DNA from: Phycisphaerales bacterium
Lineage (GTDB): Bacteria > Planctomycetota > Phycisphaerae > Sedimentisphaerales > Anaerobacaceae
NCBI GenBank assembly: GCA_020346325.1
Contig: CP070782.1
Span: 6,468,930 to 6,504,917 of the forward strand
DNA: 35,988 nucleotides
Reading direction: 5' to 3'
Shown here: piece after piece, positions 1 to 8,909 of the stretch
Numbering within the stretch: the stretch's first letter is position 1
Layout: every line of letters begins with the position of its first letter
Made by a program: the position numbers and the translations under genes
The notes under the pieces: generated by a model
Told to the model about the DNA's origin: nothing
What the model saw: the letters and a program-made list of their open reading frames with translations, nothing else
Database searches by the model: none

Positions 1-2
1 AC

Positions 3-116
3 GTCGGGATCGGCCGCCATACCCCCGTGCTTGACCTGCTGAAGATCACATTGCGAATGTTGGCTCCCGGAGTTCGCAAGCGGCGCACGCCGGCTGTGGT
101 AGGGCTCAAGCCCTGA
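3..116 (+). CDS. C-terminal end of an unidentified protein (5' truncated)
   Basis: An open frame runs in from the window edge (frame starting at base 3) to a TGA at 114-116. It gives 37 residues, including VLDLLKITLRMLAPGVRKRR and ending in VVGLKP. The basic, amphipathic tail resembles the C-terminus of many glycosyltransferases. Its place at the head of a same-strand glycosyltransferase run suggests an upstream EPS gene, but the fragment is too short to name. The frame cannot be tested further without upstream sequence. The 128 bases from here to the next gene hold no gene I can support. Confidence 0.45.
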   Translation, partial: VGIGRHTPVLDLLKITLRMLAPGVRKRRTPAVVGLKP

Positions 117-244
117 CGGCAGAGACGGAGGCATGGCCTGTGGAGACGTGTGCCCCCGAGCGTGGTCTGGTGGCCGGTGATTGTTGTTCTGATTCCGGCG
201 TCGGATCGCGCCGAGATGCTGGATAGTCAAAGTGCGGCACTGCG

Positions 245-874
245 ATGCCAGTGGTTTCAATCATCATTCCCAATTACAACCATGCCCGGTTCCTGGTCGA
301 GCGCGTCGATTCTGTTCTGCGACAGACGTATCGGGATTTTGACGTGATCGTTTTGGATGATGCCTCGACGGACGAGAGCAGAGACGTTCTGAAGTCATTT
401 GCGGGACGCCCGGAAGTGGCGCTGCGTTTCAACACGGAGAACAGTGACAGCACCTTCAAGCAGTGGAACAAGGGCGTGGAACTGGCACGCGGGAAGTGTG
501 TGTGGATTGCCGAATCCGACGATTTCGCCTATCGGGCCGAACCCTGGAATTACTATCGCTTCCGTGGCGGGTCCGTGCGCAGTGGGTGTTTGACCAGTGG
601 TGTCCGTGACGTGGAGGACCTGAGGGTCTATCGGCATTTGCTCGAAAGCCTGTCGGTCTCGCGCAACGAGACGCGGCGGATTTGTGACCGGATCGTCAGG
701 CGCTGGATCAGACGCATGCTGGCGCGTGCCGGACGCAGAATCCGTCCCATTCGTAATCGTGAAGTTCTATGCCTCTTGAAAGACATGGTCAGTTGGTACC
801 GGTGGCACATCTTCAAACAGGTCTTGCTGGGAACTCTCGGTGGAGGGATTCGGTCTTGTCTGAACTTTCGCTAG
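245..874 (+). CDS. Family 2 glycosyltransferase with apparent internal deletion
   Basis: The first 95 or so residues are a normal GT2 (GT-A fold) N-terminus: VVSIIIPNYNHARFL at the start, the acidic VLDDASTDES nucleotide-binding segment, the Q-W-N-K-G motif, then VWIAESDDFA carrying the metal-binding acidic pair. Directly after SDDFA the protein jumps to YRAEPWNYYRFRGGSVRS. In related GT2 proteins that segment lies near the C-terminus, after the acceptor-binding and catalytic-base region. The product is 209 residues, against roughly 300 or more for such enzymes, so about 100 residues of the catalytic core appear to be missing in frame. ATG 245 is the first start after an in-frame TAG at 224-226, and no convincing Shine-Dalgarno precedes it. 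It is probably inactive, either a decaying gene or a sequence-collapse artefact. The next gene starts 3 bases after its stop. Confidence 0.75.
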   Translation: MPVVSIIIPNYNHARFLVERVDSVLRQTYRDFDVIVLDDASTDESRDVLKSFAGRPEVALRFNTENSDSTFKQWNKGVELARGKCVWIAESDDFAYRAEPWNYYRFRGGSVRSGCLTSGVRDVEDLRVYRHLLESLSVSRNETRRICDRIVRRWIRRMLARAGRRIRPIRNREVLCLLKDMVSWYRWHIFKQVLLGTLGGGIRSCLNFR

Positions 875-877
875 GTC

Positions 878-1858
878 TTGACCCCTGAGACGACCGTGTT
901 TGTCACGATTTCCATCCAGACGTACAATAATGCCAACGTTCTCAGGCAAACGTTGCAGAGTCTTGCCGGCCTGGAGTGTCCAGAAGGGGTCGAATACGAA
1001 ATCCTCGTGGTCGACAATAACAGCGACGACGAGACCGCTACGGTGATCCGGCAGAGCGAGGCGTTGCTGGGATCAAGGCTGCGCAGCGTGTTCGAGACCA
1101 AGCAGGGGCTCAGTCATGCGCGTAATCGCGCGATTGCGGAGGCCCGCGGTGAAATTATCTGCTTCATGGACGATGATGCTTTGGTCGATTCCCGTTGGCT
1201 AGCCGAACATGTCAGAGCCTACCGGGACCATCCGCAGGCGGTCGCGGTCGGGGGGCGGGTGGTGCTGCAGTGGCCTGACGGATGGACCCGGCCGCAATGG
1301 CTGTCCGCTGACTTGGACGGTTATCTTAGCGGAGTGGATCTGGGATTGGATGGGCACGTCATGCGCTATCCGCGTTATCCCTTCGGCTGCAATATGTCCG
1401 TTCGACGCGACATTGCCGAACAGATCGAAGGGTTTTCCATCAAGCTCGGACGCAAGAAGTCCAGTCTGGTTTCCAATGAGGAAAAGCACTTCTTCCATAA
1501 GATACACGAAATGGGCGGGCAGGTGATATACATGCCGACTGCTCTGGTTCATCATATGGTCCCCGCGACACGGTTGTCGCGAAAGTTCTTCTTGAGACGC
1601 GGATACGCACAGGGAATCTCCAACGTACTCTTTCAAACGGAGACCAATCCAGGCAACGGTGTCTTGCGCTGGTATGTTCGTCAGGTTGCCGTGGGTATGA
1701 GACTGTTGGGTGAGGCGACGGTCGGTGCTGCCGGCTGCTGCCTTTCCCGCAGCGGCTCGGCTCGCTTCTCGCGTGCGGTTCGCATAACCTACTGCCTGGG
1801 ATATTTGGTCGAGGCCGCGAAGGGGGCTGGACGAAGGCTATGGAGTCGTCAACGGTGA
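878..1858 (+). CDS. Family 2 glycosyltransferase
   Basis: A 326-residue cytosolic GT2 enzyme expected to add a sugar from a nucleotide donor to the lipid-linked EPS repeat unit. It shows VTISIQTYNNANVL at the N-terminus, EILVVDNNSDDET, the ARNRAIAEARG helix, and CFMDDDALVD, the D-x-D metal/nucleotide site at about residue 98. The conserved YPFGCNMSVRRD acceptor-region segment and a later NEEKHFFHKIHEMGG segment follow. The frame opens at a TTG (878); a GTG at 896 also fits, because the conserved fold begins there. The sugar specificity cannot be read. The 3' end overlaps the next gene by 19 bases, so the two are translationally coupled. Confidence 0.88.
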   Translation: MTPETTVFVTISIQTYNNANVLRQTLQSLAGLECPEGVEYEILVVDNNSDDETATVIRQSEALLGSRLRSVFETKQGLSHARNRAIAEARGEIICFMDDDALVDSRWLAEHVRAYRDHPQAVAVGGRVVLQWPDGWTRPQWLSADLDGYLSGVDLGLDGHVMRYPRYPFGCNMSVRRDIAEQIEGFSIKLGRKKSSLVSNEEKHFFHKIHEMGGQVIYMPTALVHHMVPATRLSRKFFLRRGYAQGISNVLFQTETNPGNGVLRWYVRQVAVGMRLLGEATVGAAGCCLSRSGSARFSRAVRITYCLGYLVEAAKGAGRRLWSRQR

Positions 1859-2976
1859 GCACGGGCCCATCCCCACGTGTTGTTTTCGTCCCGTACTGGG
1901 GGGCAGCCAATCCTTATCAGGATGCGCTGGCGGAACACCTATCCGCTTGCGGCGTGGCGGTGGAGAAGGTTCGTACCCTCAAGAGTCTCTTTCGGTATGG
2001 CATTTTCTTGCACGGCGCACCAGACATCGTTCATCTGCACTGGCTGCCGGAGTTTGGCTGGCGCCAATTGCGGGCGTTTCGGTACTTGGTCTTTGTATTG
2101 CGGCTCCTGATGCTTCGGGTCCGGGGCATCCCGCTGGTGTGGACGATTCACAATCTCCTGCCGCACGAGTCACGCCATCGGAAAATGGATTGGCTGCTCA
2201 CGCGAATCGTTGCCGGGCTGTCGAGCGGGTTGATTGTCCATGGCGAAAGCGCCCAGCGTCAGGTCGTGGAGATATGGCGATTGAGGGACCAGAGCCGTTT
2301 TGCGGTGATTCCCCACGGCAACTACACCAGCAACTATCCTAATGATGTGAGTTGTACTGCGGCCCGAAAGAAGCTGGGGCTTGATGATTCGGAGATGGTG
2401 TTCCTGTTTCTTGGCGCGGTTCGACCCTACAAGGGCGTATTGGAGTTGGTCGACGCGTTTCGGACGTTGGCGGCCGATCACGTGTCGCTGGTCATCGCGG
2501 GAAAACCCTTGAATGATAACTTTGCCCGGGAGATCGAGAGGGCTGCTGCGGGTCTGGACCGCGTGCGGTTTCATCCGGTTTTTGTGCAGGATGCTGAAGT
2601 CCAGGTCTATATGAACGCCGCGGACGTCGTGGTGCTTCCCTATCGACACATTCTGTCTTCCGGAGCAGCGCTGCTGGCGATGTCCTTTGGCAAGCCGTGT
2701 ATCGCCCCGGCGATCGGCTGTCTGGGGGATGTTCTGGATGCTTCCGGTGCGTTCCTGTATGATCCGGAATGTGAGACGGGTCTCGTGAAGAGTATGCGCC
2801 GGGCAGTCGAGGCTAAACATACGCTCGGCCGCATGGGCGCGCACAATCACGACAAGGTCTTGCAGTGGACGTGGGAAAAGGCGGCCGAAGCGACCAAGAC
2901 GCTATACGAACGCTGCTTGCCTTCGGTCAATTGCGCGTGTCACAACATTGGCCTGGTGCGCGACGAGAAGAGCTGA
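1840..2976 (+). CDS. Family 4 (GT-B) glycosyltransferase
   Basis: This 378-residue protein has the two-Rossmann GT-B layout. The N-terminal half has VVFVPYWGAANPYQDALAEH, then DIVHLHWLPEFGW and WTIHNLLPHESRHRK. The C-terminal donor-binding half opens with FLFLGAVRPYKGVLELVDAF and ends in the region LSSGAALLAMSFGKPCIAP. The usual E-x7-E motif is replaced by a serine/glycine-rich version, as in a subset of GT4 enzymes. ATG 1840 lies inside the end of the previous gene with GAAGG just upstream. It probably extends the EPS repeat unit at the cytoplasmic face of the membrane; donor and acceptor are unknown. Confidence 0.87.
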   Translation: MESSTVSTGPSPRVVFVPYWGAANPYQDALAEHLSACGVAVEKVRTLKSLFRYGIFLHGAPDIVHLHWLPEFGWRQLRAFRYLVFVLRLLMLRVRGIPLVWTIHNLLPHESRHRKMDWLLTRIVAGLSSGLIVHGESAQRQVVEIWRLRDQSRFAVIPHGNYTSNYPNDVSCTAARKKLGLDDSEMVFLFLGAVRPYKGVLELVDAFRTLAADHVSLVIAGKPLNDNFAREIERAAAGLDRVRFHPVFVQDAEVQVYMNAADVVVLPYRHILSSGAALLAMSFGKPCIAPAIGCLGDVLDASGAFLYDPECETGLVKSMRRAVEAKHTLGRMGAHNHDKVLQWTWEKAAEATKTLYERCLPSVNCACHNIGLVRDEKS

Positions 2977-3004
2977 AGAGGGCTTGAGAAGAGGCTGTAG
3001 GGTC

Positions 3005-3838
3005 ATGACGATCGATCTCGTATTCGTTACGTATCAGCGACTCAACTACACGAAACTGGCGCTGACGTCCGTGCTCGCGGACCCGACCGAAGAATTTTCC
3101 CTGACGATCTGGGATAATGGCTCGACGGACGGGACCGCAGACTACCTCAAAAATGAGGTAAGCGATCCCCGGATCGCGAACATTGTGCTCAGTAAGGAGA
3201 ACGTGGGACAAATCGCGGCCGTCAACGACGTGTGGGGGCGTTCCCAGGCGGATCTACTGGGCAAGCTGGACAACGATTGCATTGTGACTCCCGGCTGGAC
3301 CCGGACGCTGGCACAGGCGCACGCCGATATCGAGCAGTTGGGCGTGATTGCGTGCTGGCACTATCCGTTGAATGAGTTCGATGAACCCGCGGCGCGCAAA
3401 GCAGGTAAGATCCAGACGTTTGGAGGACATCAGATACTGCGCCACCCCTGGACGTGTGGTACGGGGCTGCTGCTCAGGCGCGACACGTATGAGGCATTCG
3501 GGCCGTTGCCTGGAACTGCGACGACGGCCTATTGGATGCGGCTGGCATTGGCCGGTCATGTCAACGGATTCTACTATCCGCTGATTCCGCAGGAGCACAT
3601 GGACGATCCGCGTTCGGAGCACTGCCTGATTCGCGATGATGAGAGTTTGCAGAAGTACCGTGATGTGACCGTGGTGCTGAGACGGAACGGGATCCAGTCC
3701 ATGAAGGAACGCTGGAAAAGGCGGGAACGGGACATCAGGACCCTCAACGCCGGCCCCTGGCAGGCCCAGCGCTCCGTGGGATGGCAGGGGAAGATCAGAG
3801 CACGACTGGACCGAGTTTGTGCCAGGCTCTCCGGCTGA
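3005..3838 (+). CDS. Family 2 glycosyltransferase
   Basis: I place the start at ATG 3005, because the GT2 fold begins at once (MTIDLVFVTYQRLNYTKLAL). The frame stays open upstream to 2948, but that part encodes unconserved, arginine-rich residues overlapping the previous gene. The 277-residue product shows LTIWDNGSTDGTADYL, an N-V-G-Q segment, and LLGKLDNDCIV, the D-x-D-type metal site. These are followed by TCGTGLLLRRDTYEAFG, the acceptor-side segment. The Shine-Dalgarno is weak. It probably adds one sugar of the EPS repeat unit. Confidence 0.85.
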   Translation: MTIDLVFVTYQRLNYTKLALTSVLADPTEEFSLTIWDNGSTDGTADYLKNEVSDPRIANIVLSKENVGQIAAVNDVWGRSQADLLGKLDNDCIVTPGWTRTLAQAHADIEQLGVIACWHYPLNEFDEPAARKAGKIQTFGGHQILRHPWTCGTGLLLRRDTYEAFGPLPGTATTAYWMRLALAGHVNGFYYPLIPQEHMDDPRSEHCLIRDDESLQKYRDVTVVLRRNGIQSMKERWKRRERDIRTLNAGPWQAQRSVGWQGKIRARLDRVCARLSG

Positions 3839-3900
3839 GACTTTGGCGACGGTCGCCGGATGGACATATGACGACGAAACCGAACGAGGAGAATAAGAAG

Positions 3901-5172
3901 ATGGTCGTTTGCGTGCTGGGGGCCTCGTTTGACACGGGCAACCTCGGCGTCAACGCCTTGGCCGAATCGACCATCAAGATCATCTTGCACCGGTGGCCTG
4001 GGGCGGAAATCGTCCTCCTGGGGAACAGTCATCAGCCGGAGGAAACGTCCCTGACCGTGGCGGGGCGCGTGGTGACCGTGCGAGCGGTTCCGATTCGCTT
4101 TTCGAAAAACGTCTTCCTGCCGTTCCATTTCCTCCAGTTCATGCTGTACCGCGTCCTTCTTTTTCTCTTACCTGGGGCAAAGCTACGGCAGAAGCTGTTG
4201 CGGCGCAACGAATACTGCCGGACGCTGTACGAAACGGATCTGGCGGTGGATATCACCGGGGGGGACAGTTTCAGCGATATCTACGGGATGCGGCGCTTCG
4301 TGCTGGGCTTCCTGCGGAAATGGCTGGTCCTGTTCTACGGCAAGCGGTTTATCATGCTGCCCCAGACCTATGGTCCATTCCATCGCTCGATCACCCGCTT
4401 CCTGGCCAAGCGCATCCTGCGCGGGGCTGAGGCGATCTACTCGCGAGATCAACAAGGGTTGGATTGTATCAGGGGGCTTCTGAACGGGCAGGGCAGCGAT
4501 CATGTGCGTTTCGCCCCGGACATTGCGTTTCTTTTGGACCCGCAGGCGCCGAGCGACCCGGCCCTTGTTCCCGATTCGGATCTGAGGGCCCATGGTTCGA
4601 CCGTGGTGGGACTCAATATCAGCGGCCTGTTGTATAACGGCGGCTACACACGAGACAACATGTTCGGCCTGAAGGTTGACTATCGCCAAATGGTGCGGGA
4701 GATCGCGGATTTGCTGCTGGCGTATGAGGACGTCGTTCTCCTGCTGGTGCCGCACGTGTTCCCGCCGGATGAGATCCAGGTCGAGAGCGACCCACTGGCT
4801 TGCCGGGAGTTCTTCGGCGATCTCAAGAGCACGTATGAAGGCAGAGTATTCATGGCCGCCGGCCGCTATAGTCATAACGAAATCAAGTCGGTCATCGGCC
4901 GGTGTGACTTCTTCCTGGGATCGCGCATGCACGCCTGCATTGCGGCGCTTTCTCAGCACATTCCGGCCGTCGGTTTGGCCTATAGCAAGAAGTTTCACGG
5001 CGTGTTCAGTGCGGCCGGAGTCGAAGACCATGTGGTTGATCTGCTCGCGTGCGATCACCAGGCAGTGCTGACCGCCGTGCGCCGACTGTTCGAAAATCGA
5101 GCGCGAGCACGAGCTCACCTGAGTGAAGTGGTTCCCCAACTCCAGGAACAGATCCTGGCCCTGTGGTCCTGA
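3901..5172 (+). CDS. Polysaccharide pyruvyl transferase family protein
   Basis: A 423-residue protein of the CsaB/AmsJ-like pyruvyl transferase family (PF04230 type), which transfers a pyruvyl ketal from phosphoenolpyruvate onto sugars of surface polysaccharides. Diagnostic features are the N-terminal VCVLGASFDTGNLGVNALAE, the DITGGDSFSDIYG segment, LPQTYGPF, the YSRDQQGLDCI segment, and the C-terminal GSRMHACIAALSQ followed by PAVGLAYSKKFHGVF. I choose ATG 3901 because AGGAG lies about 9 bases upstream and the family fold starts there. ATG 3868 and the longer open frame from 3781 are less likely. It predicts an acidic, pyruvylated EPS. Confidence 0.88.
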   Translation: MVVCVLGASFDTGNLGVNALAESTIKIILHRWPGAEIVLLGNSHQPEETSLTVAGRVVTVRAVPIRFSKNVFLPFHFLQFMLYRVLLFLLPGAKLRQKLLRRNEYCRTLYETDLAVDITGGDSFSDIYGMRRFVLGFLRKWLVLFYGKRFIMLPQTYGPFHRSITRFLAKRILRGAEAIYSRDQQGLDCIRGLLNGQGSDHVRFAPDIAFLLDPQAPSDPALVPDSDLRAHGSTVVGLNISGLLYNGGYTRDNMFGLKVDYRQMVREIADLLLAYEDVVLLLVPHVFPPDEIQVESDPLACREFFGDLKSTYEGRVFMAAGRYSHNEIKSVIGRCDFFLGSRMHACIAALSQHIPAVGLAYSKKFHGVFSAAGVEDHVVDLLACDHQAVLTAVRRLFENRARARAHLSEVVPQLQEQILALWS

Positions 5173-5211
5173 ACCCTCCCTCTATCTGGCGCGTATGGTT
5201 GAGGTTCTTTG

Positions 5212-6207
5212 ATGATTCGAAATATGATACGGGGTGTGGTTCGACGCATTCGGTTGATGCGAGAGTACTCGTACGACTACCGGCGTATGGTCCGGTATTC
5301 GTCGGCGGTCCAGTGGGGCAATAGCCGCGAGAAACTACAGGCACTCATTATCATTCGCTATCATGGGATAGAGAAGGGCTTGTCGCTGCCGCAGCCTCGT
5401 CCAGGATTCGGCCGGGACAAGGTCGCGCAATTGATCGACATGCTGCGAACTTACATCGATAGTTACGGCGCCGACTACAGCACCGTCACCGCGTTGAATG
5501 CCCTCGACGCCTACCTGGAATTCAATGCCAAAGCGGGGGGACAGGATGAGTCGTTGCGCCGGAACGTCGAGGAACTGAGGCGGCGCGCCGCTGCATTCCC
5601 CACGCCCGAGGGCGATTTGACCGCAGGTTGCCGGGAACTGACCGAGGCGACCGTGCGTCTGGCGGGGCAGGCGCCGTTCGAAACGTTCATGGAATCCCGC
5701 TGCACAGTGCGTCAGTTTTCCGACGAACCGGTGGATTTAGAGACGCTTCGTGCAGCCGTGAAGGTCGCGCAGAAGACCCCGTCCGTCTGCAATCGCCAGC
5801 CCTGGCGTGCCTGGGTGGTGAGCGATGACACCAAGATCAAGAAGATCCTTGAGATTGGTGGCGGGGCACGAGGCTTCGAAGATCAGATGAAGGTCATCCT
5901 CCTGGTGACGTCGGATCTCGCCTGCTTTCAATCTCCGGGCGAGAGAAATCAATGCTGGATTGACGGCGGGATGTTTGGCATGGCACTCATACAGGCGCTC
6001 CACGCGCAGGGCCTGGCATCCTGCTGCATGAACTGGAGCAAGACGCAGGACGTCGATCGACGTCTGAGACGGATGGTGGCGCTTCCGGAATCGGAATCGA
6101 TCATCTTTCTCCTGGGCGTGGGGCATCCGCGGGAGGAGTTCCTCGTGGCGGCCTCAGCGCGCAAGCCATTGGACGATGTGTTGCGTCTGGACCAGGAGTC
6201 GGCGTAG
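5212..6207 (+). CDS. Nitroreductase-family flavoprotein in the EPS operon
   Basis: The C-terminal half is a nitroreductase (FMN-dependent) domain. It has SRCTVRQFSDEPVDLETLRA, where R-x-x-R-x-F is the classical FMN-phosphate entry, then TPSVCNRQPWRAWVV, the conserved N-x-Q-P-W flavin contact. WIDGGMFGMALIQALHAQGL and the FLLGVGHPREE end segment follow. The first 150 or so residues are a helical extension, rich in arginine near the start and not typical of the family. ATG 5212 follows GAGG by about 7 bases; a TTG sits one codon earlier. Proteins of this type recur next to pyruvyl transferase genes in EPS loci, but their substrate is not established, so a redox role in sugar or cofactor modification is only inference. 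Confidence 0.85.
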   Translation: MIRNMIRGVVRRIRLMREYSYDYRRMVRYSSAVQWGNSREKLQALIIIRYHGIEKGLSLPQPRPGFGRDKVAQLIDMLRTYIDSYGADYSTVTALNALDAYLEFNAKAGGQDESLRRNVEELRRRAAAFPTPEGDLTAGCRELTEATVRLAGQAPFETFMESRCTVRQFSDEPVDLETLRAAVKVAQKTPSVCNRQPWRAWVVSDDTKIKKILEIGGGARGFEDQMKVILLVTSDLACFQSPGERNQCWIDGGMFGMALIQALHAQGLASCCMNWSKTQDVDRRLRRMVALPESESIIFLLGVGHPREEFLVAASARKPLDDVLRLDQESA

Positions 6208-6256
6208 CCGGAGGTTTTGCTCCACGGTGGAGGTGACCGTTTCCTAAGGTGATCTT

Positions 6257-7618
6257 ATGCAAGCTGTGACATTAACGTTGGCTGGTTTCTTCAGCGTGTT
6301 GGCTCTGCTATCTCGTCCGACGCGCGCCTTGGCGGTGTATTTCATCCTCCTGCTGGCCTACCCGACCTTTCTGGTGGTGCAGTTGGGCCCTCTCGATATC
6401 AGTGCGGCCCGAATCGTCGGTGGCGTCCTCTTCTTGCGTTGCCTGTTCGATCCGAACATCGCCGGCAAGTTGAAGTGGTGCCGGCTGGACACCTGGGTCA
6501 TCGTCGTGCTGATGGTGACCGTGGGCGTCCCGCTGATCGCTTGGAAGATGCCCACGATGAAGGTGCTGGAGAATCGCGGGGGCTTTGCGATGGATACGGT
6601 CATGGCGTATTTCATTGCCCGTTTCTGCATCCGCGATTATCGTTCGTTGGTGACTGTTGCCAAATGGGTCACGCCGGTCGTGATCGCTCTGGCCATCCTC
6701 GGGATTCTGGAATCGTCTTATGGGATCCAGCCGTTCTTCGCTCTGCGCAAGTATTGCCCCTGGCGCTCGGCCGGCGGGGGACTGACGACCAACGTTCGCA
6801 GCGGGTACTTCCGCGCGGTCGGACCCTCCGGGCACCCGATTCTGTTCGGCGCTTCTTTTGTGATGTTCCTTCCCTTGCTCTGGTCGCTTCGTCACGAGAG
6901 CGGTCCCTGGAAGACGCGGGCCTATATCGCGGTGGCGTTTGCGTCTATCGGCGCGTTGAGCAGCATGTCAAGCGGCCCTTGGATGATGCTCTTCATGATC
7001 GCGGGTGCTTTCATGCTGGAAAAGCATAAAGGTGCCGTGAAGCCGATGCTATGGTTTGGCATCGCCAGTTGCTTCGTGGTGGACATCCTCAGCAATCGGA
7101 CGTTCTACCATGTGATGGCCTCGTACGCGAATCCCATCGGTGGCAGTGGCTGGCACCGAGCCCGTCTGATCGATCTGGCCATTGAACGCTTCGGTGAATG
7201 GTGGCTGCTGGGATATCGAGGCGAGGATCCCGGATGGGGCAGTCGATTGGGCATGGCGTTCACCGATATCACAAACAACTATATAATGATGGGCGTCTTC
7301 TACGGCGTGTGGGGGATGATCGGACTCATCGGCACCATGGCGGCTGCCACGATCATGATCGTTCGGGCCCACAATCAGAGCAAAGACAAGAAGTTCCAAT
7401 CCTGGTGCTGGGCCTACGGTAGTCTGCTGGCGGTCTTGGCCATTTCGTTTACGTCCTGCACGTTCTTCGATCAGAGCCAGACCTACTTCTACGCCGTGCT
7501 GGGGATCATCGCTTCCATGGCCCTGGGGCAGCCGGCCCTGGAAAGAGCGCAGGAGCGCCGGCGCATCGCGCGCCTGGCTCAAGCGGTTGCGCGCCCGCGT
7601 GAACCTGTCATTGCGTAG
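6257..7618 (+). CDS. O-antigen ligase/polymerase-like membrane protein
   Basis: A 453-residue polytopic protein with about ten hydrophobic segments, the first at residues 3-22. It ends in a basic cytosolic tail. The large loop after the middle helices contains the RAVGPSGHPILFGA segment typical of the WaaL/Wzy-like O-antigen ligase superfamily, and a later loop contains SGWHRARLIDLAIERFGEWW. It would polymerise or transfer lipid-linked repeat units at the outer face of the inner membrane. TAAGGTG lies a few bases before ATG 6257. Its position amid glycosyltransferases favours a Wzy-type polymerase over a ligase, but sequence alone cannot separate the two. Confidence 0.85.
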   Translation: MQAVTLTLAGFFSVLALLSRPTRALAVYFILLLAYPTFLVVQLGPLDISAARIVGGVLFLRCLFDPNIAGKLKWCRLDTWVIVVLMVTVGVPLIAWKMPTMKVLENRGGFAMDTVMAYFIARFCIRDYRSLVTVAKWVTPVVIALAILGILESSYGIQPFFALRKYCPWRSAGGGLTTNVRSGYFRAVGPSGHPILFGASFVMFLPLLWSLRHESGPWKTRAYIAVAFASIGALSSMSSGPWMMLFMIAGAFMLEKHKGAVKPMLWFGIASCFVVDILSNRTFYHVMASYANPIGGSGWHRARLIDLAIERFGEWWLLGYRGEDPGWGSRLGMAFTDITNNYIMMGVFYGVWGMIGLIGTMAAATIMIVRAHNQSKDKKFQSWCWAYGSLLAVLAISFTSCTFFDQSQTYFYAVLGIIASMALGQPALERAQERRRIARLAQAVARPREPVIA

Positions 7619-7681
7619 GGCCGGGCGCTGGCGGTGGCAGGAGCATGCCGGGGTCGGCGATGCCTGCCTGGTGGAGCTGAG

Positions 7682-8635
7682 ATGGACGTCTCGATTATCA
7701 TAGTGAACTGGAATACCGAATCCTACCTGCGGAATTGTCTGCGATCAGTCTTCGATGCCACTACTGGAATCGAATTCGAAGTGATCGTCATCGATAACGC
7801 GTCCTCGGATAGGTCGGTGGTCATGGTGGAGAGCGGGTTTCCGCAGGTCAGGCTGGTGAAGAACTCCGATAATAAAGGGTTTGCCGCTGCGAACAACCAG
7901 GGCATGGGCCTGGCGTGCGGACGCTATGTGCTGTTGCTCAACAGCGATACCGTGGTTCTGGGTGACGCGATCGGTGCCACCGCGCGTTTTGCGGACGATC
8001 ACGCCGACGCTGCGGTGGTGGGCTGCCGCGTGTTGAATGCGGATCGGTCGCTTCAGCGCACGTGCTTCATGTATCCTTCTCTGCTCAATATGCTGCTTTC
8101 CAGCAGCTACCTGTACAAAGTGTTTCCCCGGAGCCGTTTTTTCGGACGTGAACGTATGACCTGGTGGGACCGTACGGATACGCGTGACGTGGAGGTGGTC
8201 ACGGGGTGTTATATGCTGGTTCGGCGCGAGTCCATCGACCAGGTGGCGTTCATGGACGAGAGCTTCCACATGTACGGGGAAGAGACGGACTGGTGTTATC
8301 GGTTCAAGCAGGCCGGATGGAAGGTGTTATATACGCCGGTGGGAGAAATCGTCCACTTCGGTGGCGCCAGCAGCGGACAAGTGAGGGAGAAAATGGCTTT
8401 ACAGCTTAAGGGCAGCATCTTGCTGTTCCTGAAGAAGCACCGAGGATGGGGTGTCTATGCGGTTGCGTGTCTGCTGACCTCCCTGTTCTTCCTTATACGG
8501 ACGCCGTACTGGCTAATCGTGGCCGCGGTGTCGAAACGCACCAGGCGCGTCGCAATGGATAAGGCGAGGCTTTGTGTGAAAGGGGTCTCCAGATCTCTGG
8601 CCGGATGGCGAGCGTTATCCGTCAACGGACGCTAG
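7682..8635 (+). CDS. Family 2 glycosyltransferase, rhamnosyltransferase-like (WbbL type)
   Basis: Start ATG 7682 is preceded by GGTGGAG and immediately opens the GT2 fold (MDVSIIIVNWNTESYLRNCL). The open frame upstream to 7634 is not conserved. The 317-residue protein has VIVIDNASSDRS, NKGFAAANNQG, YVLLLNSDTVV (the D-x-D-equivalent site), VEVVTGCYMLVRRESID and FHMYGEETDWCYRFKQAGWK. This is the full motif series of WbbL-like rhamnosyltransferases. Hydrophobic helices near residues 258-285 suggest C-terminal membrane association. dTDP-rhamnose is a likely but unproven donor. Confidence 0.87.
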   Translation: MDVSIIIVNWNTESYLRNCLRSVFDATTGIEFEVIVIDNASSDRSVVMVESGFPQVRLVKNSDNKGFAAANNQGMGLACGRYVLLLNSDTVVLGDAIGATARFADDHADAAVVGCRVLNADRSLQRTCFMYPSLLNMLLSSSYLYKVFPRSRFFGRERMTWWDRTDTRDVEVVTGCYMLVRRESIDQVAFMDESFHMYGEETDWCYRFKQAGWKVLYTPVGEIVHFGGASSGQVREKMALQLKGSILLFLKKHRGWGVYAVACLLTSLFFLIRTPYWLIVAAVSKRTRRVAMDKARLCVKGVSRSLAGWRALSVNGR

Positions 8636-8909
8636 CGGCCTTCGGCGGGGCGAACAAAAATGAAGTTGAGGATCAGGCGTGATTGGTCGATATCTGACAA
8701 CAGTACGGGGAATTGCGTGGAGATGTTGTACGAAGTCCGGCTTGCGACGGACCTTGGCCGCTCGTATATCTACGCGTTCGCGCCGAGCCAGGCTGCATAC
8801 GCCGGAGTTGCAGGGGTTCTGTGGACGACGCATTGTGTCCGATAAGTGGTCTCCTTGTGGCTCTGCATAGCAAGCGCCGCCGGCCGGCGCACGGGGAATG
8901 GTTTGATTC
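8636..8909 (+). other. 274-base gap in the EPS operon with a GC-rich hairpin
   Basis: This is the only sizeable gap in an otherwise tight operon. A perfect 6-bp stem (GCGCCG 8874-8879 with CGGCGC 8885-8890) sits just before the next start. No T-tract follows, so it is not a standard terminator. A 61-codon open frame at 8660-8845 has no ribosome-binding site and no recognisable motif, and I do not call it. The gap could hold an internal promoter or be the remains of a lost gene. Confidence 0.4.
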
